From VRUE01 sp963748075 (GTDB taxonomy: Bacteria; Actinomycetota; Thermoleophilia; Solirubrobacterales; 70-9), in the NCBI GenBank assembly GCA_963748075.1, contig CAVVHQ010000043.1, positions 36,788-100,787 on the forward strand: DNA of 64,000 bases. The letters run 5' to 3'. Numbering within the stretch: the first letter of the stretch is position 1; each line of letters begins with the position of its first letter. Positions 14,817-23,680 of this stretch are shown here, one piece after another. A model generated the notes under the pieces. That model had not been told where the DNA came from and made no database searches. It was given only the letters and a program-made list of their open reading frames with translations. Made by a program: the position numbers and the translations under genes.

Positions 14817-17566
14817 TCAGCGGCTGGGGGAGCCGCGGCGGCGCAGCGCCCAGCGGCGCAGCTCGTCCGAGCCCCAGACGGCGAACGGGAAGGCGGCGAG
14901 GACGGCCAGGTAGGGCGGCTCGATCGCCGCGGTGCCGAACAGGCCCTGCAGCGGCGGCAGGTAGATCAGCGCCGCGGCGAAGGCCAGCTCGAAGGCGATC
15001 CCCCAGAGCAGCAGCGGATTGGAGAAGGGGCCGATCTGCCACAGCGACGCCCGGCTGGTGCGGGCGGCAAAGGCGGTGCCGACCTGGCAGGCGGTGATCC
15101 CGGCGAAGCTCATCGTCGTCGCCGCCAGGTAGTCATCGTGCAGGGCGCTGCCGGCACCGGTCGGGTCGCCGGGCGACCAGCCGGCGGTGCCGAGGACGAG
15201 GAAGAAGCCGCCCAGCACCAGCGCCGCCTCCAGCAGGCCGAGCCAGAGCCAGGCGCGGGTCAGCATCTCGCCGCTGACGATGCTCTCGCGGCGCGGGCGC
15301 GGCGGCCGCTCGAGGATGCCGGGCTCTGCCGGCTCGCGCCCCAGGGCGAGCGCCGGCAGAGTCTCGGTGCCGAGGTCGATGGCGAGGATCTGGAGTGCCG
15401 TCAGCGGCAGCGGGATCGAGCCGCCGGAGAGCGGCGAAGAGGAGGAAGGGGACGACCTCGGGGGTGAGGTGGGCGAAGATGTAGACGATGAACTTGCGGA
15501 TGTTCTCGTAGACGACCCGGCCCTCCTCGATCGCGGCGACGATCGAGGAGAAGTCGTCGTCGGCGAGCACCATCGTCGCCGTCTCGCGCGCCACCTCGGT
15601 CCCCGATTCCCCCATCGCGACGCCGATGTCGGCGCGGCGCAGGGCCGGGGCGTCGTTGACGCCGTCGCCGGTCATCGCCACCGTGTGGCCCTCGGACTCG
15701 AGCGCTTCGACCAGGTGAAGCTTGGTCTCCGGGTTGCTGCGGGCGACGATCAGCTCCGGCGTCCCGGCGAGCAGCCGGTCGAGCCGCGGCTCGGGCATCG
15801 CCTCGACCTCGGCGCCGCTGAGCACGACCGGCGCCTCGCCGACGATGCCCGCCTCGCGGGCGACCGCGGTCGCGGTCAGGCCGTGGTCGCCGGTGACGAC
15901 GACGATCCGCACCCCGGCCTCCCGGCAGCGCGCCACCGAGCCGGTCACCTCGGGCCGCAGCGGGTCCTCGAGGACGATCAGCCCGACGAAGCTCAGCTCC
16001 GCCTCGGCGCCCTCCCGCTCCGCCGCGGGCGCCTCGACTTGGCGCTCGGCGAAGCCGAGCACCCGCATGCCGCCGCGGGCGTAGGAATCGAAGGCCGCCT
16101 CGACCGTCGCCCGGTCGGCGGCGCCGAGCGGGCGGTCGCCGTCGCGCCCGCGGATCGACCCGCAGCGCTCCAGCAGCTCCAGCGGCGCGCCCTTGGTGTG
16201 GTACCAGAAGTGGCCGTCGGGCTCGCGGTCGAGCGTCGTCATCCGCTTCAGTCGCGAGTCGAAGTGGAAGAGCCCGCGGCGAACCGTGTCGCGGTCGGCC
16301 TGCGTCGACTCGACGTCCTCCCCCAGCTCCGCGGCGGCGACCAGGAGGGCGCTCTCGCCGGGGTCGCCGTGCCGCCGCCAGCCGTCGGCCGCGCGGTGGA
16401 CGGCGGCGTTGTTGCAGCGCAGCGCGGTCCGTAGCAGCGCCGAGAACGGCTCGCGCCCGGCCGCGGGCGCCGCGTCCTGGCCGGGGCGCAGCTCCTCCCC
16501 CTCGGCCCAGAGCGCCCGCACGCTCATCCGCCCCTCGGTCAGGGTGCCGGTCTTGTCGGTGCAGATGACGTCGGTCGAGCCCAGCGTCTCGACCGCGGTC
16601 AGCCGCTTGACCAGCGCCCGGCGGCGGGCCATCCGCCGCACCCCGACCGCCAGCGCCAGGGTGATCGTCGGCAGCAGGCCCTCGGGCACGTTGGCGACCA
16701 GCAAACCGATCGCGAAGGTGACCGAGTCGCCCAGCGAGAGGCCGGCGATCGTCGTGCCGACCGCGAAGAAGACGAGGCCGGCGGCGACCGCGACCGCGGC
16801 GATCAGCAGAGCGACGCGGTTGACCTGCACCTGCAGCGGGCTGGCTTCGGCGCGAACCCGCTGCGAGAGGGCGGCGATCCGGCCGAGCTGCGTCGCCATC
16901 CCGGTCGCGTAGACGACCGCCTCGGCCTCGCCGCCGGTGCAGAGCGTGCCGGAGAAGACGAGGTCCTCGGACTCAAGCGGCGAGGCCGCCGGGCGGCCGC
17001 GGGTCGCGGTGCGGGCGACCGGCTGCGACTCGCCGGTAAGCGGCGAGGCGTCGACCTCGATCGCGCCGTCGATCAGCCGCGCGTCAGCGGAGAGCCGGTC
17101 GCCCTCGCCGATCAGCAGCAGGTCGCCCGGCACCAGCTCTGCGACTTCGACCTCGACCGTCTCTTTCCCGCGCCGTACCCGCGCCCGCGGCGGCAGGTAC
17201 TCGCGCAGCGCCTCGGTGGCCCGCTCCGCCTGCAGCTCCTGGGCGAAGGCGAAGACGGCGTTGAGGACGATCACCGCGACGATCGCCGCCGCCAGGGCGA
17301 GGATCCCGGTGGCGGCGGCAAGCGCCGCGGCGACCCAGAGCAGCAGCGCCAGCGGGTGGGTGAACTGCAGCCCCAGGTCGCGGAGGTGGCTCGGCCCCCG
17401 GCGCCGCTCGATCTCGTTCGGCCCGTGCTGCTCGAGCCGCCGGCTCGCCTCGCGCGAGGAGAGGCCGGAGCGGCTCGTCCCCAGATGCCTGAAGATCAGA
17501 TCGAGCCTCTCCTCGGGGTCGAAGCGCTCGCTGGTCTCGGGCCCGGGCAGTCTCGGCGCCCCTATC
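14817..17566 (-). pseudogene. P-type cation-transporting ATPase (P2 type), frameshifted
   Basis: Reads as a full P2-type ATPase: N-terminal cation-ATPase segment (GLSSREASRR), TGES of the A-domain (PLTGESQ), transmembrane-4 motif NVPEGLLPTITLAL, phosphorylation motif DKTGTLTEG, and hinge GDGVNDAPALR. The TM4 motif resembles Na+/K+- and Ca2+-type P2 pumps; the ion is not determinable. At 15421-15440 one extra base breaks the frame: upstream sequence ends VPFLLFA while the continuation SGGSIPLPLTALQILAIDLG lies in the next frame and runs to 14817. No ATG, GTG or TTG start exists in frame between 17275 and the PBP stop at 17567. Either the gene is decaying, uses a rare start (a CTG preceded by AGGGG is present), or the sequence has an error. 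Confidence 0.7.
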
Positions 17567-19735
17567 TCAACCGCTCGGGCTGGCGACGCCGCCGGCGGCG
17601 GCGCCCGACGCGGGCGGCGAGGGCGCTGGCGCGGGGGCGGGCTGCGAGTCGCCTTCCGGCGACCCTTCGCCTTCCGCCCGGCCGCCTTCCGGCGACCCTT
17701 CGGCCGCGCCTTCTTCGCCTTCGCCCCCGCCTTCTTCGAACCCTTCTTCGTAGCCTTCGCCTTCTTCGTAGCCTCCTTCGCCTTCGCCCGAGTAGCCCGA
17801 GGAGCCGCTGGTGTGGCCGCCGTGCAGCCCCGACAGCGAAGGCAGGCTCGCGGGCGTCGGGAACTCGGGGCAGTCGCCGGCCGTGGCCGATTCCATGAAG
17901 GTGCGCCAGATCGGCCCCGCGGTCGTGCCGCCGTAGCCGGTCGCTTCGCGCGACTGCGGGTGGCCGACCCAGACCGCGGTGGAGTACAGCGGCGTGTAGC
18001 CGACGAACCAGGCGTCCGACTCGCCCTCCGAGGTGCCGGTCTTACCTGCCGCGGCCGAGCAGCCGATCGAGGTGTAGCCGGCGCCGGTGCCGTGGGTGAT
18101 CACGCCCTCCAGCAGCTGGGTGACCTCGTAGGCCTCCCCTTCGGTGAGGACGCGGTCGCCGGAGTCGGGACTCGGTTCGTCGACCTTGCCGGTGGGGAAC
18201 TCGACCCGGCCGATCGCGGTCGGGTCGTGGTGGATGCCGCCGTTCGCCAGGGTCGCGTAGGCGTCGGCCATTTCCAGCGGGGTGACACCGACGGCGAGTC
18301 CGCCGATCGCCTCCGCCGGGACCGATTCGAGCGGCGCTTCGATCCCCATCTGCTGCGCGGTGTGGGTGACGTGCTCGGACCCGACGTCGAGGTCGAGCTG
18401 GGCGAAGACGGCGTTGACCGAGCCCCAGGTGGCGCTGGCGAGCGACATCGTGCCCCCGCCCGGCTCGGCGTTGTTGACGGTCCAGGTGCCGCCGCCCGGC
18501 AGCGACAGCGTCCGCGGCGCGGTGCCGTCGTAGTAGGTGCTCTGGGGGTCGACGCCCTGCTTGATCGCGGTGGCCAGGACGAAGGTCTTGAACGAGGAGC
18601 CGGGCTGGCGGTGCGCCTGCCAGGCGTAGTTGAATTCGCTTTCTTCGGCGGAGCCTTCGGTCGAGGCGAGGGCGACGATCTCCCCGTTGGAGGGGTCGAC
18701 CGAGGCGAGGCCGGCGGCCGGGCCGCCTTCGGGGTAGCAGACACCGCAGGAGTCGACCGCTTCCTGCGCCCGTTCCTGCAGCTCGGGGACGATCGTCGTG
18801 TAGGCCTTGAGGCCGCCGTAGCGGACCGTGTTGAGCCCGTATTTGTCGATCAGCTCCTGCTCCACCAGGTCGAACAGGAAGGGGTCGCGGATCACCCGGT
18901 ACTTGCGGCCGGGGTTGAGCCCGAGGCCCTTGCGGACCGCCTTGCGGTATTCGGAGGGGGTGATGTAGCCCTGGTCCGCCATCGCTTCGAGCACCTGGTT
19001 GCGGCGCTTCAGCGCGGCGTGCGGGTCGAGGAAGGGGTTGTATTCGGAGGGCGCCTGCGGCAGGCCGGCGATCATCGCCGCCTCGGTCAGGGTGAGGTCG
19101 CGGGCCGGCTTGCCGTAGTAGGTCTGCGCCGCCGCCTCGGCGCCGACCGCGGTCTCCCCTTCGACCGTCCCGTAGGGCGCGGTGTTGAGGTAGGCGGTGA
19201 GAATCCACTGCTTGGAGTGCGCTTCCTCCTCCTCGAAGGCGAGGTGGCTTTCGATCAGCTTGCGCCTGATCGTCTCTTCGGGGTCGCGGATGTAGAGGTT
19301 GCGGACCAGCTGCTGGGTGATGGTCGAGGCGCCCTGCACGGGCTTGCCTCCGGCCAGCAGGTCCTTCCAGGCGGCGCGGGCGATCCCGGCCGGGTCGATC
19401 GCGCCGTGCTCGAAGAAGTTGCGGTCCTCGATCGCGACCGTCGCGTATCTGAGGCTCTGGGGAAGCGACCGCGACGGGACCGGCTGGCGGATGCTGCTGG
19501 CGCGGATGAAGCCGATCAGGCTGCCGTCGGCCGCGTAGATCGCCGAGGAGCGCCCCCTCTGTACGGGCTTCAGGCTGGAGAGCGGCGGCGCCGAGTCGTA
19601 GACGTCGACCGCCCAGCTCGCCGCGAAGCCGCCGGCGACCGCCGTCGCGCAGGCGACCGCGACTGCGGCGATCAGCAGCTTCTTCCAGGTCGAGCCATGC
19701 GACCTGCGTCGTCGCCTGCGGGTTCGGCGCGCCAT
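17567..19735 (-). CDS. Bifunctional class A penicillin-binding protein
   Basis: About 722 residues. A basic cytoplasmic start (RRTRRRRRR) and one membrane anchor (about 19-40) precede a GT51 glycosyltransferase domain with EDRNFFEH and GASTITQQ, and a transpeptidase domain with SSFK (the SxxK serine), SVN (SxN) and KTGT. The enzyme polymerises and cross-links peptidoglycan outside the membrane. Cysteines in SCGVCYP and later GCSAAAG are extra-cytoplasmic. The last about 90 residues form an acidic, Gly/Glu-rich then Pro/Ala-rich low-complexity tail, longer than in typical PBP1a. Its stop immediately precedes the P-type ATPase. Confidence 0.92.
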   Translation of the reverse strand: MARRTRRRRRRSHGSTWKKLLIAAVAVACATAVAGGFAASWAVDVYDSAPPLSSLKPVQRGRSSAIYAADGSLIGFIRASSIRQPVPSRSLPQSLRYATVAIEDRNFFEHGAIDPAGIARAAWKDLLAGGKPVQGASTITQQLVRNLYIRDPEETIRRKLIESHLAFEEEEAHSKQWILTAYLNTAPYGTVEGETAVGAEAAAQTYYGKPARDLTLTEAAMIAGLPQAPSEYNPFLDPHAALKRRNQVLEAMADQGYITPSEYRKAVRKGLGLNPGRKYRVIRDPFLFDLVEQELIDKYGLNTVRYGGLKAYTTIVPELQERAQEAVDSCGVCYPEGGPAAGLASVDPSNGEIVALASTEGSAEESEFNYAWQAHRQPGSSFKTFVLATAIKQGVDPQSTYYDGTAPRTLSLPGGGTWTVNNAEPGGGTMSLASATWGSVNAVFAQLDLDVGSEHVTHTAQQMGIEAPLESVPAEAIGGLAVGVTPLEMADAYATLANGGIHHDPTAIGRVEFPTGKVDEPSPDSGDRVLTEGEAYEVTQLLEGVITHGTGAGYTSIGCSAAAGKTGTSEGESDAWFVGYTPLYSTAVWVGHPQSREATGYGGTTAGPIWRTFMESATAGDCPEFPTPASLPSLSGLHGGHTSGSSGYSGEGEGGYEEGEGYEEGFEEGGGEGEEGAAEGSPEGGRAEGEGSPEGDSQPAPAPAPSPPASGAAAGGVASPSG

Positions 19736-19819
19736 CGGATCGAAACTCTAAAGAGGCCGGCTGGCCGGGATTTTCGGCCGCGCCGAGCGCAACTTCGCGT
19801 GCGCAGCGGGCGGAACCGA

Positions 19820-19990
19820 CCTCAGAACCCATCTCAAAACCCCCGCGCACGCCTGGCGGCGGCGGACCGGCGCGGTGCGGCGTCCTCGGTCGGCCAAATA
19901 GGGCAAGGCTATTTGGCCTCCCTGCGTCCTTGCCCCGCTTGGTCCGGCGCTCGCCAGCCGCACACGCGGAGTTCGAGATGGGTTCTCAGG
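19820..19990. mobile_element. 171-bp long palindromic element, copy 1 (MITE-like)
   Basis: Terminal inverted repeats of 16 nt (CCTCAGAACCCATCTC at 19820-19835 and GAGATGGGTTCTCAGG at 19975-19990) differ at one position. The exact centre (19905) is a perfect hairpin, GGCCAAATA/TATTTGGCC (19892-19900 and 19910-19918). The intervening arms also pair imperfectly, so the whole unit is one long hairpin. It fills most of the gap between the PBP and hydrolase genes and contributes the TGA stop of the hydrolase. Arm sequence such as GCCTGGCG and CGTCCTCG recurs in the same order in the 60899-61068 element. No transposase is present, so it would need a factor in trans. Confidence 0.65.
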
Positions 19991-20882
19991 CGGCCGCCCT
20001 GAACATCGCTCGCCACTCGTCCTGGTCGAATTGGGCCGGCTCGGTCTCGCGAAGGAAGCGTTCGAGCACCGCGATGAAGCGACCGGGGGCCTCGAGCTGG
20101 GGGAGGTGGCCGACGTCCTCGAAGACCTCCAGGCCGCTGCCCGGGATCTGCCGGTGGGCGTCCTCGCCGTGATGGGCGGGGATGATCGAGTCGCGGGCGC
20201 CCCAGACGATCAGCACCGGCAGCAGCTCGGCCAGGTAGAGGCGATCGGTGGCGTCGACCCGCTGCCCACGGGTGCCGATCACGGAGTGCAGGGTCGCGAG
20301 GAAGGCGGCGCGGCGCTCCGGGTCGGTCAGCGAGCCATAGCCGCGCAGGACCTCGGCGACGTCGGCGTTGGGGCGAAGGCCGATCGCGGCGAGGGCGCGG
20401 CCGACCGGCCCGCCGACCCGCTCCCCGATCGCGGCCGTGATGGTGATGAAGATGTCGGCGCCGGGGAGCGCCGCGGCGCGCAGGACCGGGCTGACCTCGG
20501 GACCGAGGCCGCCGCTGGAGACCAGCACCAGGCGTTCGGTCATCTCCGGGAACTGGTAGGCGAGCTGCATCGCGACGCCGCCGCCCAGCGAGTGCCCGAC
20601 CAGGGTGGCGCGGTCGTGGCCGAGCGCGACCAGCAGGTCGCGCAGGCCGGCTGCCATCGCGCCGATCGAGTAATCGCCGCCGCCCGGCGCCGAGGCGCCG
20701 TGGCCCGGCAGGTCGGGGGCGATCACGGTGTGGTGGCGGGCCAGCGGCTCGATCACCTCGCACCAGTTGTCGCAGTCGCCGGCGATCCCGTGGATCAGCA
20801 GCAGCACCGAGCCCTCCCCGGCCTCCGCATAGGTGACGGGACGGCCGTGGACGGTGGCGGTCTTCATCTGTATCTCGGTCAT
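19986..20882 (-). CDS. Alpha/beta hydrolase
   Basis: About 298 residues. Nucleophile elbow GHSLGGG (Ser), acid in WGARDSIIP (Asp), and the catalytic His in EDVGHLPQLE form the standard triad; oxyanion region is LIHGIAGDCDNW. The fold matches the large esterase/dehalogenase-like group, and substrate cannot be predicted. GTG at 20891 would add three residues. The stop codon TGA is the first base triplet of the palindromic element that follows, suggesting the element inserted at, and redefined, the end of the gene. Confidence 0.88.
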   Translation of the reverse strand: MTEIQMKTATVHGRPVTYAEAGEGSVLLLIHGIAGDCDNWCEVIEPLARHHTVIAPDLPGHGASAPGGGDYSIGAMAAGLRDLLVALGHDRATLVGHSLGGGVAMQLAYQFPEMTERLVLVSSGGLGPEVSPVLRAAALPGADIFITITAAIGERVGGPVGRALAAIGLRPNADVAEVLRGYGSLTDPERRAAFLATLHSVIGTRGQRVDATDRLYLAELLPVLIVWGARDSIIPAHHGEDAHRQIPGSGLEVFEDVGHLPQLEAPGRFIAVLERFLRETEPAQFDQDEWRAMFRAAA

Positions 20883-20913
20883 CGCGACCACAATTATGCC
20901 TGAGACGCCGGCC

Positions 20914-20950
20914 GGTTACCGTGGGAACTACTGATTCGGGGACGGTAGCC
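20914..20950. promoter_or_regulatory. Dyad between divergent hydrolase and VOC genes
   Basis: GGTTACCGT (20914-20922) and ACGGTAGCC (20942-20950) pair at 8 of 9 positions across a 19-nt spacer, in the 86-bp divergent gap. It could be an operator serving one or both genes. No clear -35/-10 pair could be chosen. Confidence 0.35.
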
Positions 20951-20968
20951 TTCCCCCGCAGCCCTCCG

Positions 20969-21346
20969 ATGACCAGCTTCCTGCACACCTGCTACCGGAT
21001 CGGCGAGATCGATCGCTCGGTCGCCTTCTACGAGAAGCTCGGCTTCGAGGAGGTCAGGCGGATGCCGATCGGCGACGAGGCGGTCAACGTCTTCATGGCC
21101 CTGCCGGGCGAGGACCCGCGCCTCGAGCTGACCTACAACCACGGCGTCACCGGCTACGAGCACGGCACCGGCTACAACCACATCGCCCTCGCCGTCGACG
21201 ACCTCGACGCCACCCTGGAGCAGCTCGCCTCGCAGGGGGTCGAGCCGGAGAAGCCCCCCTACCGCCCGGGAGGCCGCACCGAGGGCCACCGGATCGCCTT
21301 CGTCCGCGACCCGGACGGCTACCGGATCGAGCTGATCGGCGAGTAG
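20969..21346 (+). CDS. VOC-family protein, lactoylglutathione lyase-like
   Basis: About 125 residues, a single vicinal-oxygen-chelate domain. Four candidate metal ligands match glyoxalase I: His in LHTCYRIG, Glu in LELTYNHG, His in GYNHIALAVDD and Glu in YRIELIGE. The length matches bacterial GloA. Thermoleophilia may use thiols other than glutathione, so true glyoxalase I activity is not certain. ATG at 20969 is chosen because the VOC fold starts immediately after it. Confidence 0.85.
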   Translation: MTSFLHTCYRIGEIDRSVAFYEKLGFEEVRRMPIGDEAVNVFMALPGEDPRLELTYNHGVTGYEHGTGYNHIALAVDDLDATLEQLASQGVEPEKPPYRPGGRTEGHRIAFVRDPDGYRIELIGE

Positions 21347-21411
21347 GCGCTTGACGCGGCCTCGCGCCGGAGCGATCCTTGGGCGACGGCATCCACAGAG
21401 AGGAGATGGCA

Positions 21412-21777
21412 ATGATCTGCGCGCTCACCGTCCGCAAGCTGAAGCCGGGCACGTATGAGCAGTTCCGCGATGCGTTCATGGCTGATTTTCGCGACACCCC
21501 GCCCGAGGGCTTCGTTCGCTTCGACATGCTGCGCAACGCCGAGGACCCCGACGAGGTGATCTCGTTCGGCTTCTTCGACGGCAGCGTCGAGCAGCTGCGC
21601 GACGTCGCGGCGAAAGAGGGCTACGCGGAGCAGCTCGAGCGGGTCGCCCCGTTCGTCGAGTCGGTCGGTTCCGACGGGCTCTACGAGATCGTCCGAGGAG
21701 GCAGCTTGAGCGGACCATCCCTTCGTCGTCGGTCGGCCGACGGGCTCTACGAGATCGTCGAGGAGCGCACCGCTTGA
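21412..21777 (+). CDS. ABM-like (dimeric alpha/beta barrel) protein
   Basis: About 121 residues. The N-terminal ICALTVRKLKPG and phenylalanine-rich middle look like an antibiotic-biosynthesis-monooxygenase/ferredoxin-like fold, often a small oxygenase or stress protein. AGGAG lies six bases before ATG 21412; ATG 21406 is too close to it. The C-terminus carries an in-frame 22-codon tandem duplication: DGLYEIV occurs twice, from a 23-bp exact repeat at 21671-21693 and 21737-21759. Confidence 0.6.
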   Translation: MICALTVRKLKPGTYEQFRDAFMADFRDTPPEGFVRFDMLRNAEDPDEVISFGFFDGSVEQLRDVAAKEGYAEQLERVAPFVESVGSDGLYEIVRGGSLSGPSLRRRSADGLYEIVEERTA

Positions 21778-21879
21778 GCTGAACCCGCCACCCCTTGATT
21801 CGTCCGCCGAGGCCGGCGTTAGGGTCCGGCGAGCAAGTTTCGGATTGGAGAGACGAGCTTGGACGAGGAGGGGGAGAAC

Positions 21880-22236
21880 GTGAAACTCGTGATCGGCATC
21901 GTGCGGCCTGAGAAGGCCAACGACGTGTTGGAAGCGCTCTACCGCGCCGAAGTGCGAGGGGTATCGATCAGCCGCGTCGAGGGCCACGGCGGCGAGCTGG
22001 AGCGGGTCGAGACCTACCGCGGGACGACGGTGAAGATGGGTCTCTCCGACAAGGCCCGCTTCGAGGTCGCCGTCTCCGAGTCGTTCGTGCAGCCGACGAT
22101 CGAGGCGCTCTGCGACGGGGCGCGCACCGGCGAGGTCGGCGACGGCAAGATCTTCGTCGTGCCGCTCGAGCAGGCGGTCCGCATCCGCACCGGCGAGTCC
22201 GACGAGGCCGCCGTGACCCCGGTGGCGCACCGGTGA
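21880..22236 (+). CDS. glnK: PII nitrogen regulatory protein
   Basis: About 118 residues. The GTG at 21880 gives the canonical MKLVIGIVRPEKA start with a GGAGG-rich ribosome site before it. PII signature 2 is present (ARTGEVGDGKIFVVPLE). The T-loop differs from proteobacterial PII: after GGELERVETYRG the sequence is TTVKMG where E. coli has AEY with the uridylylated Tyr51, so this protein cannot be uridylylated there. The amt start overlaps the stop by 4 bp, the usual GlnK-Amt pairing in which PII blocks the transporter according to ATP, ADP and 2-oxoglutarate. Confidence 0.9.
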   Translation: MKLVIGIVRPEKANDVLEALYRAEVRGVSISRVEGHGGELERVETYRGTTVKMGLSDKARFEVAVSESFVQPTIEALCDGARTGEVGDGKIFVVPLEQAVRIRTGESDEAAVTPVAHR

Positions 22237-23537
22237 GCGTGCTCGGCGCAGTCCTGCCGCTCGCCCAGGTCGACACCGGCGACACCGCCTGGATGCTCAC
22301 CTCGACCGCGCTGGTCCTGCTGATGACGATCGGCCTCGGCCTCTTCTACGCCGGCCTGGTGCGGGCGAAGAGCACGCTCAACACCTTCATGATGTGCGTC
22401 TCGGCGATGGCGATCGGCGGCGTCACCTGGGCGCTGCTCGGCTACTCGCTCGCCTTCGACGGCGAAGCGGCGCTGCTCGGCGGGCTCGACCACGTCGCCC
22501 TGAACGGCGTCGGCTTCGAGCCGCGCGAAGGCGGCACGATCCCGGCCCTGGTCTTCATGGCCTTCCAGGGGACGTTCTGCATCATCACCGTGGCGCTGGT
22601 CTCCGGCGCCGTGGTCGAGCGGATGCGCTTCGGCGCCTGGATGGTCTTCGCGGCCCTCTGGTCGGTGCTGGTCTACGCGGTGCTCGCCCACTGGGCCTTC
22701 GGCGGCGGCTGGCTGGCCGGGCAGGGCCTGCTCGACTTCGCCGGCGGCGTCCCGGTCGAGATGGGCTCGGGCTTCGCCGCCCTGGCGGCGGCGCTGGTCG
22801 TCGGCCAGCGCAAGGACTACGGGCGGCAGGCGCTGCTGCCGCACAACGCGGTCTACGTCCTGCTCGGCGCCGGCCTGCTCTGGTTCGGCTGGTTCGGCTT
22901 CAACGGCGGCAGCGGCCTCTCGGCCGGCAACTCGAGCGTGCTCGCCTTCGTCAACACGATGCTGACGCCGGCCTGCGCGCTGCTCACCTGGTTCGCGCTC
23001 GACCTGATCCGCGGCCGGCGGGTGACCGCGATCGGCGCCGCCACCGCGATCATCGTCGGCTGCGTGCTGATCACTCCGGCGGGCGGCTTCGTCAGCCCGG
23101 GCTGGGCGATGGCGCTCGGCTTCCTCGGCGCCCTGCCCTGCTACGCGGTGATCGTCTGGCGGCCGCGCACCCGCGTCGACGAGACCCTCGACGTGCTCGC
23201 CGCGCACGGGATCGCCGGCTTCACCGGCATCCTCTTCCTCGGCCTGGTCGCCCAGATCGGCTGGAACGGGGTTGCCGACGGCCTCCTCTACGGCGACGCC
23301 GGCCAGTTCTGGTCGCAGGCGCTGGGGGCCGCGGTGGCGCCCGCCTACGCCTTCATCGCCACCTTCGCCCTGCTGAAGCTGGTCGGCGCGATCATGCCGC
23401 TGCGGGCGAGCGAGCACGAGGAGGCGGTCGGCATGGACGTCGTCTACCACGGCGAGGAGGCCTACGCGAGCGGCGAGGGCGCGATCCTCGTGCAGCCCGA
23501 GAGCGACCACGAAAGGCTGGTCGCCGAACCGAGCTAG
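22233..23537 (+). CDS. amt: Ammonium transporter with Glu in place of the first pore histidine
   Basis: About 434 residues with eleven transmembrane helices expected for Amt/Mep/Rh proteins. Conserved landmarks: FYAGLVR, AFQGTFCIIT, LDFAGG, PHN and GWFGFNGGS. Aligning DFAGGVPVEMG to AmtB DFAGGTVVHIN puts Glu176 at the first twin-histidine position, while the second is kept as His325 in LAAHGIAG. Glu at this position is known in fungal Mep1/Mep3-type transporters. The C-terminal tail (about residues 390-434) is cytoplasmic and would contact PII. GTG start overlaps the PII stop, so expression is coupled. Confidence 0.92.
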   Translation: MSVLGAVLPLAQVDTGDTAWMLTSTALVLLMTIGLGLFYAGLVRAKSTLNTFMMCVSAMAIGGVTWALLGYSLAFDGEAALLGGLDHVALNGVGFEPREGGTIPALVFMAFQGTFCIITVALVSGAVVERMRFGAWMVFAALWSVLVYAVLAHWAFGGGWLAGQGLLDFAGGVPVEMGSGFAALAAALVVGQRKDYGRQALLPHNAVYVLLGAGLLWFGWFGFNGGSGLSAGNSSVLAFVNTMLTPACALLTWFALDLIRGRRVTAIGAATAIIVGCVLITPAGGFVSPGWAMALGFLGALPCYAVIVWRPRTRVDETLDVLAAHGIAGFTGILFLGLVAQIGWNGVADGLLYGDAGQFWSQALGAAVAPAYAFIATFALLKLVGAIMPLRASEHEEAVGMDVVYHGEEAYASGEGAILVQPESDHERLVAEPS

Positions 23538-23680
23538 GCGGCGCCGGCGGGAACACCTCGAGCCAGACGCCGAAAACCAAGCAGATCGGGGGATGCAGGG
23601 AGGGCGACGAGGGGAGCGCACTTGTTGGTGCGTGACCCGAGGAGACCGACCGAACCCCGATATGCGCCGGTTTGCAGGCG

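Noticed and set aside
17740..17790. Short direct repeats in the PBP tail as a CRISPR-like array
   Set aside because: They are codon repeats of Gly/Glu in the low-complexity tail with no spacers and no cas genes.
16937..20002. Plus-strand open frame of 1021 codons
   Set aside because: It lies opposite the PBP and P-type ATPase coding sequence, has no recognisable motif, and is explained by high GC.
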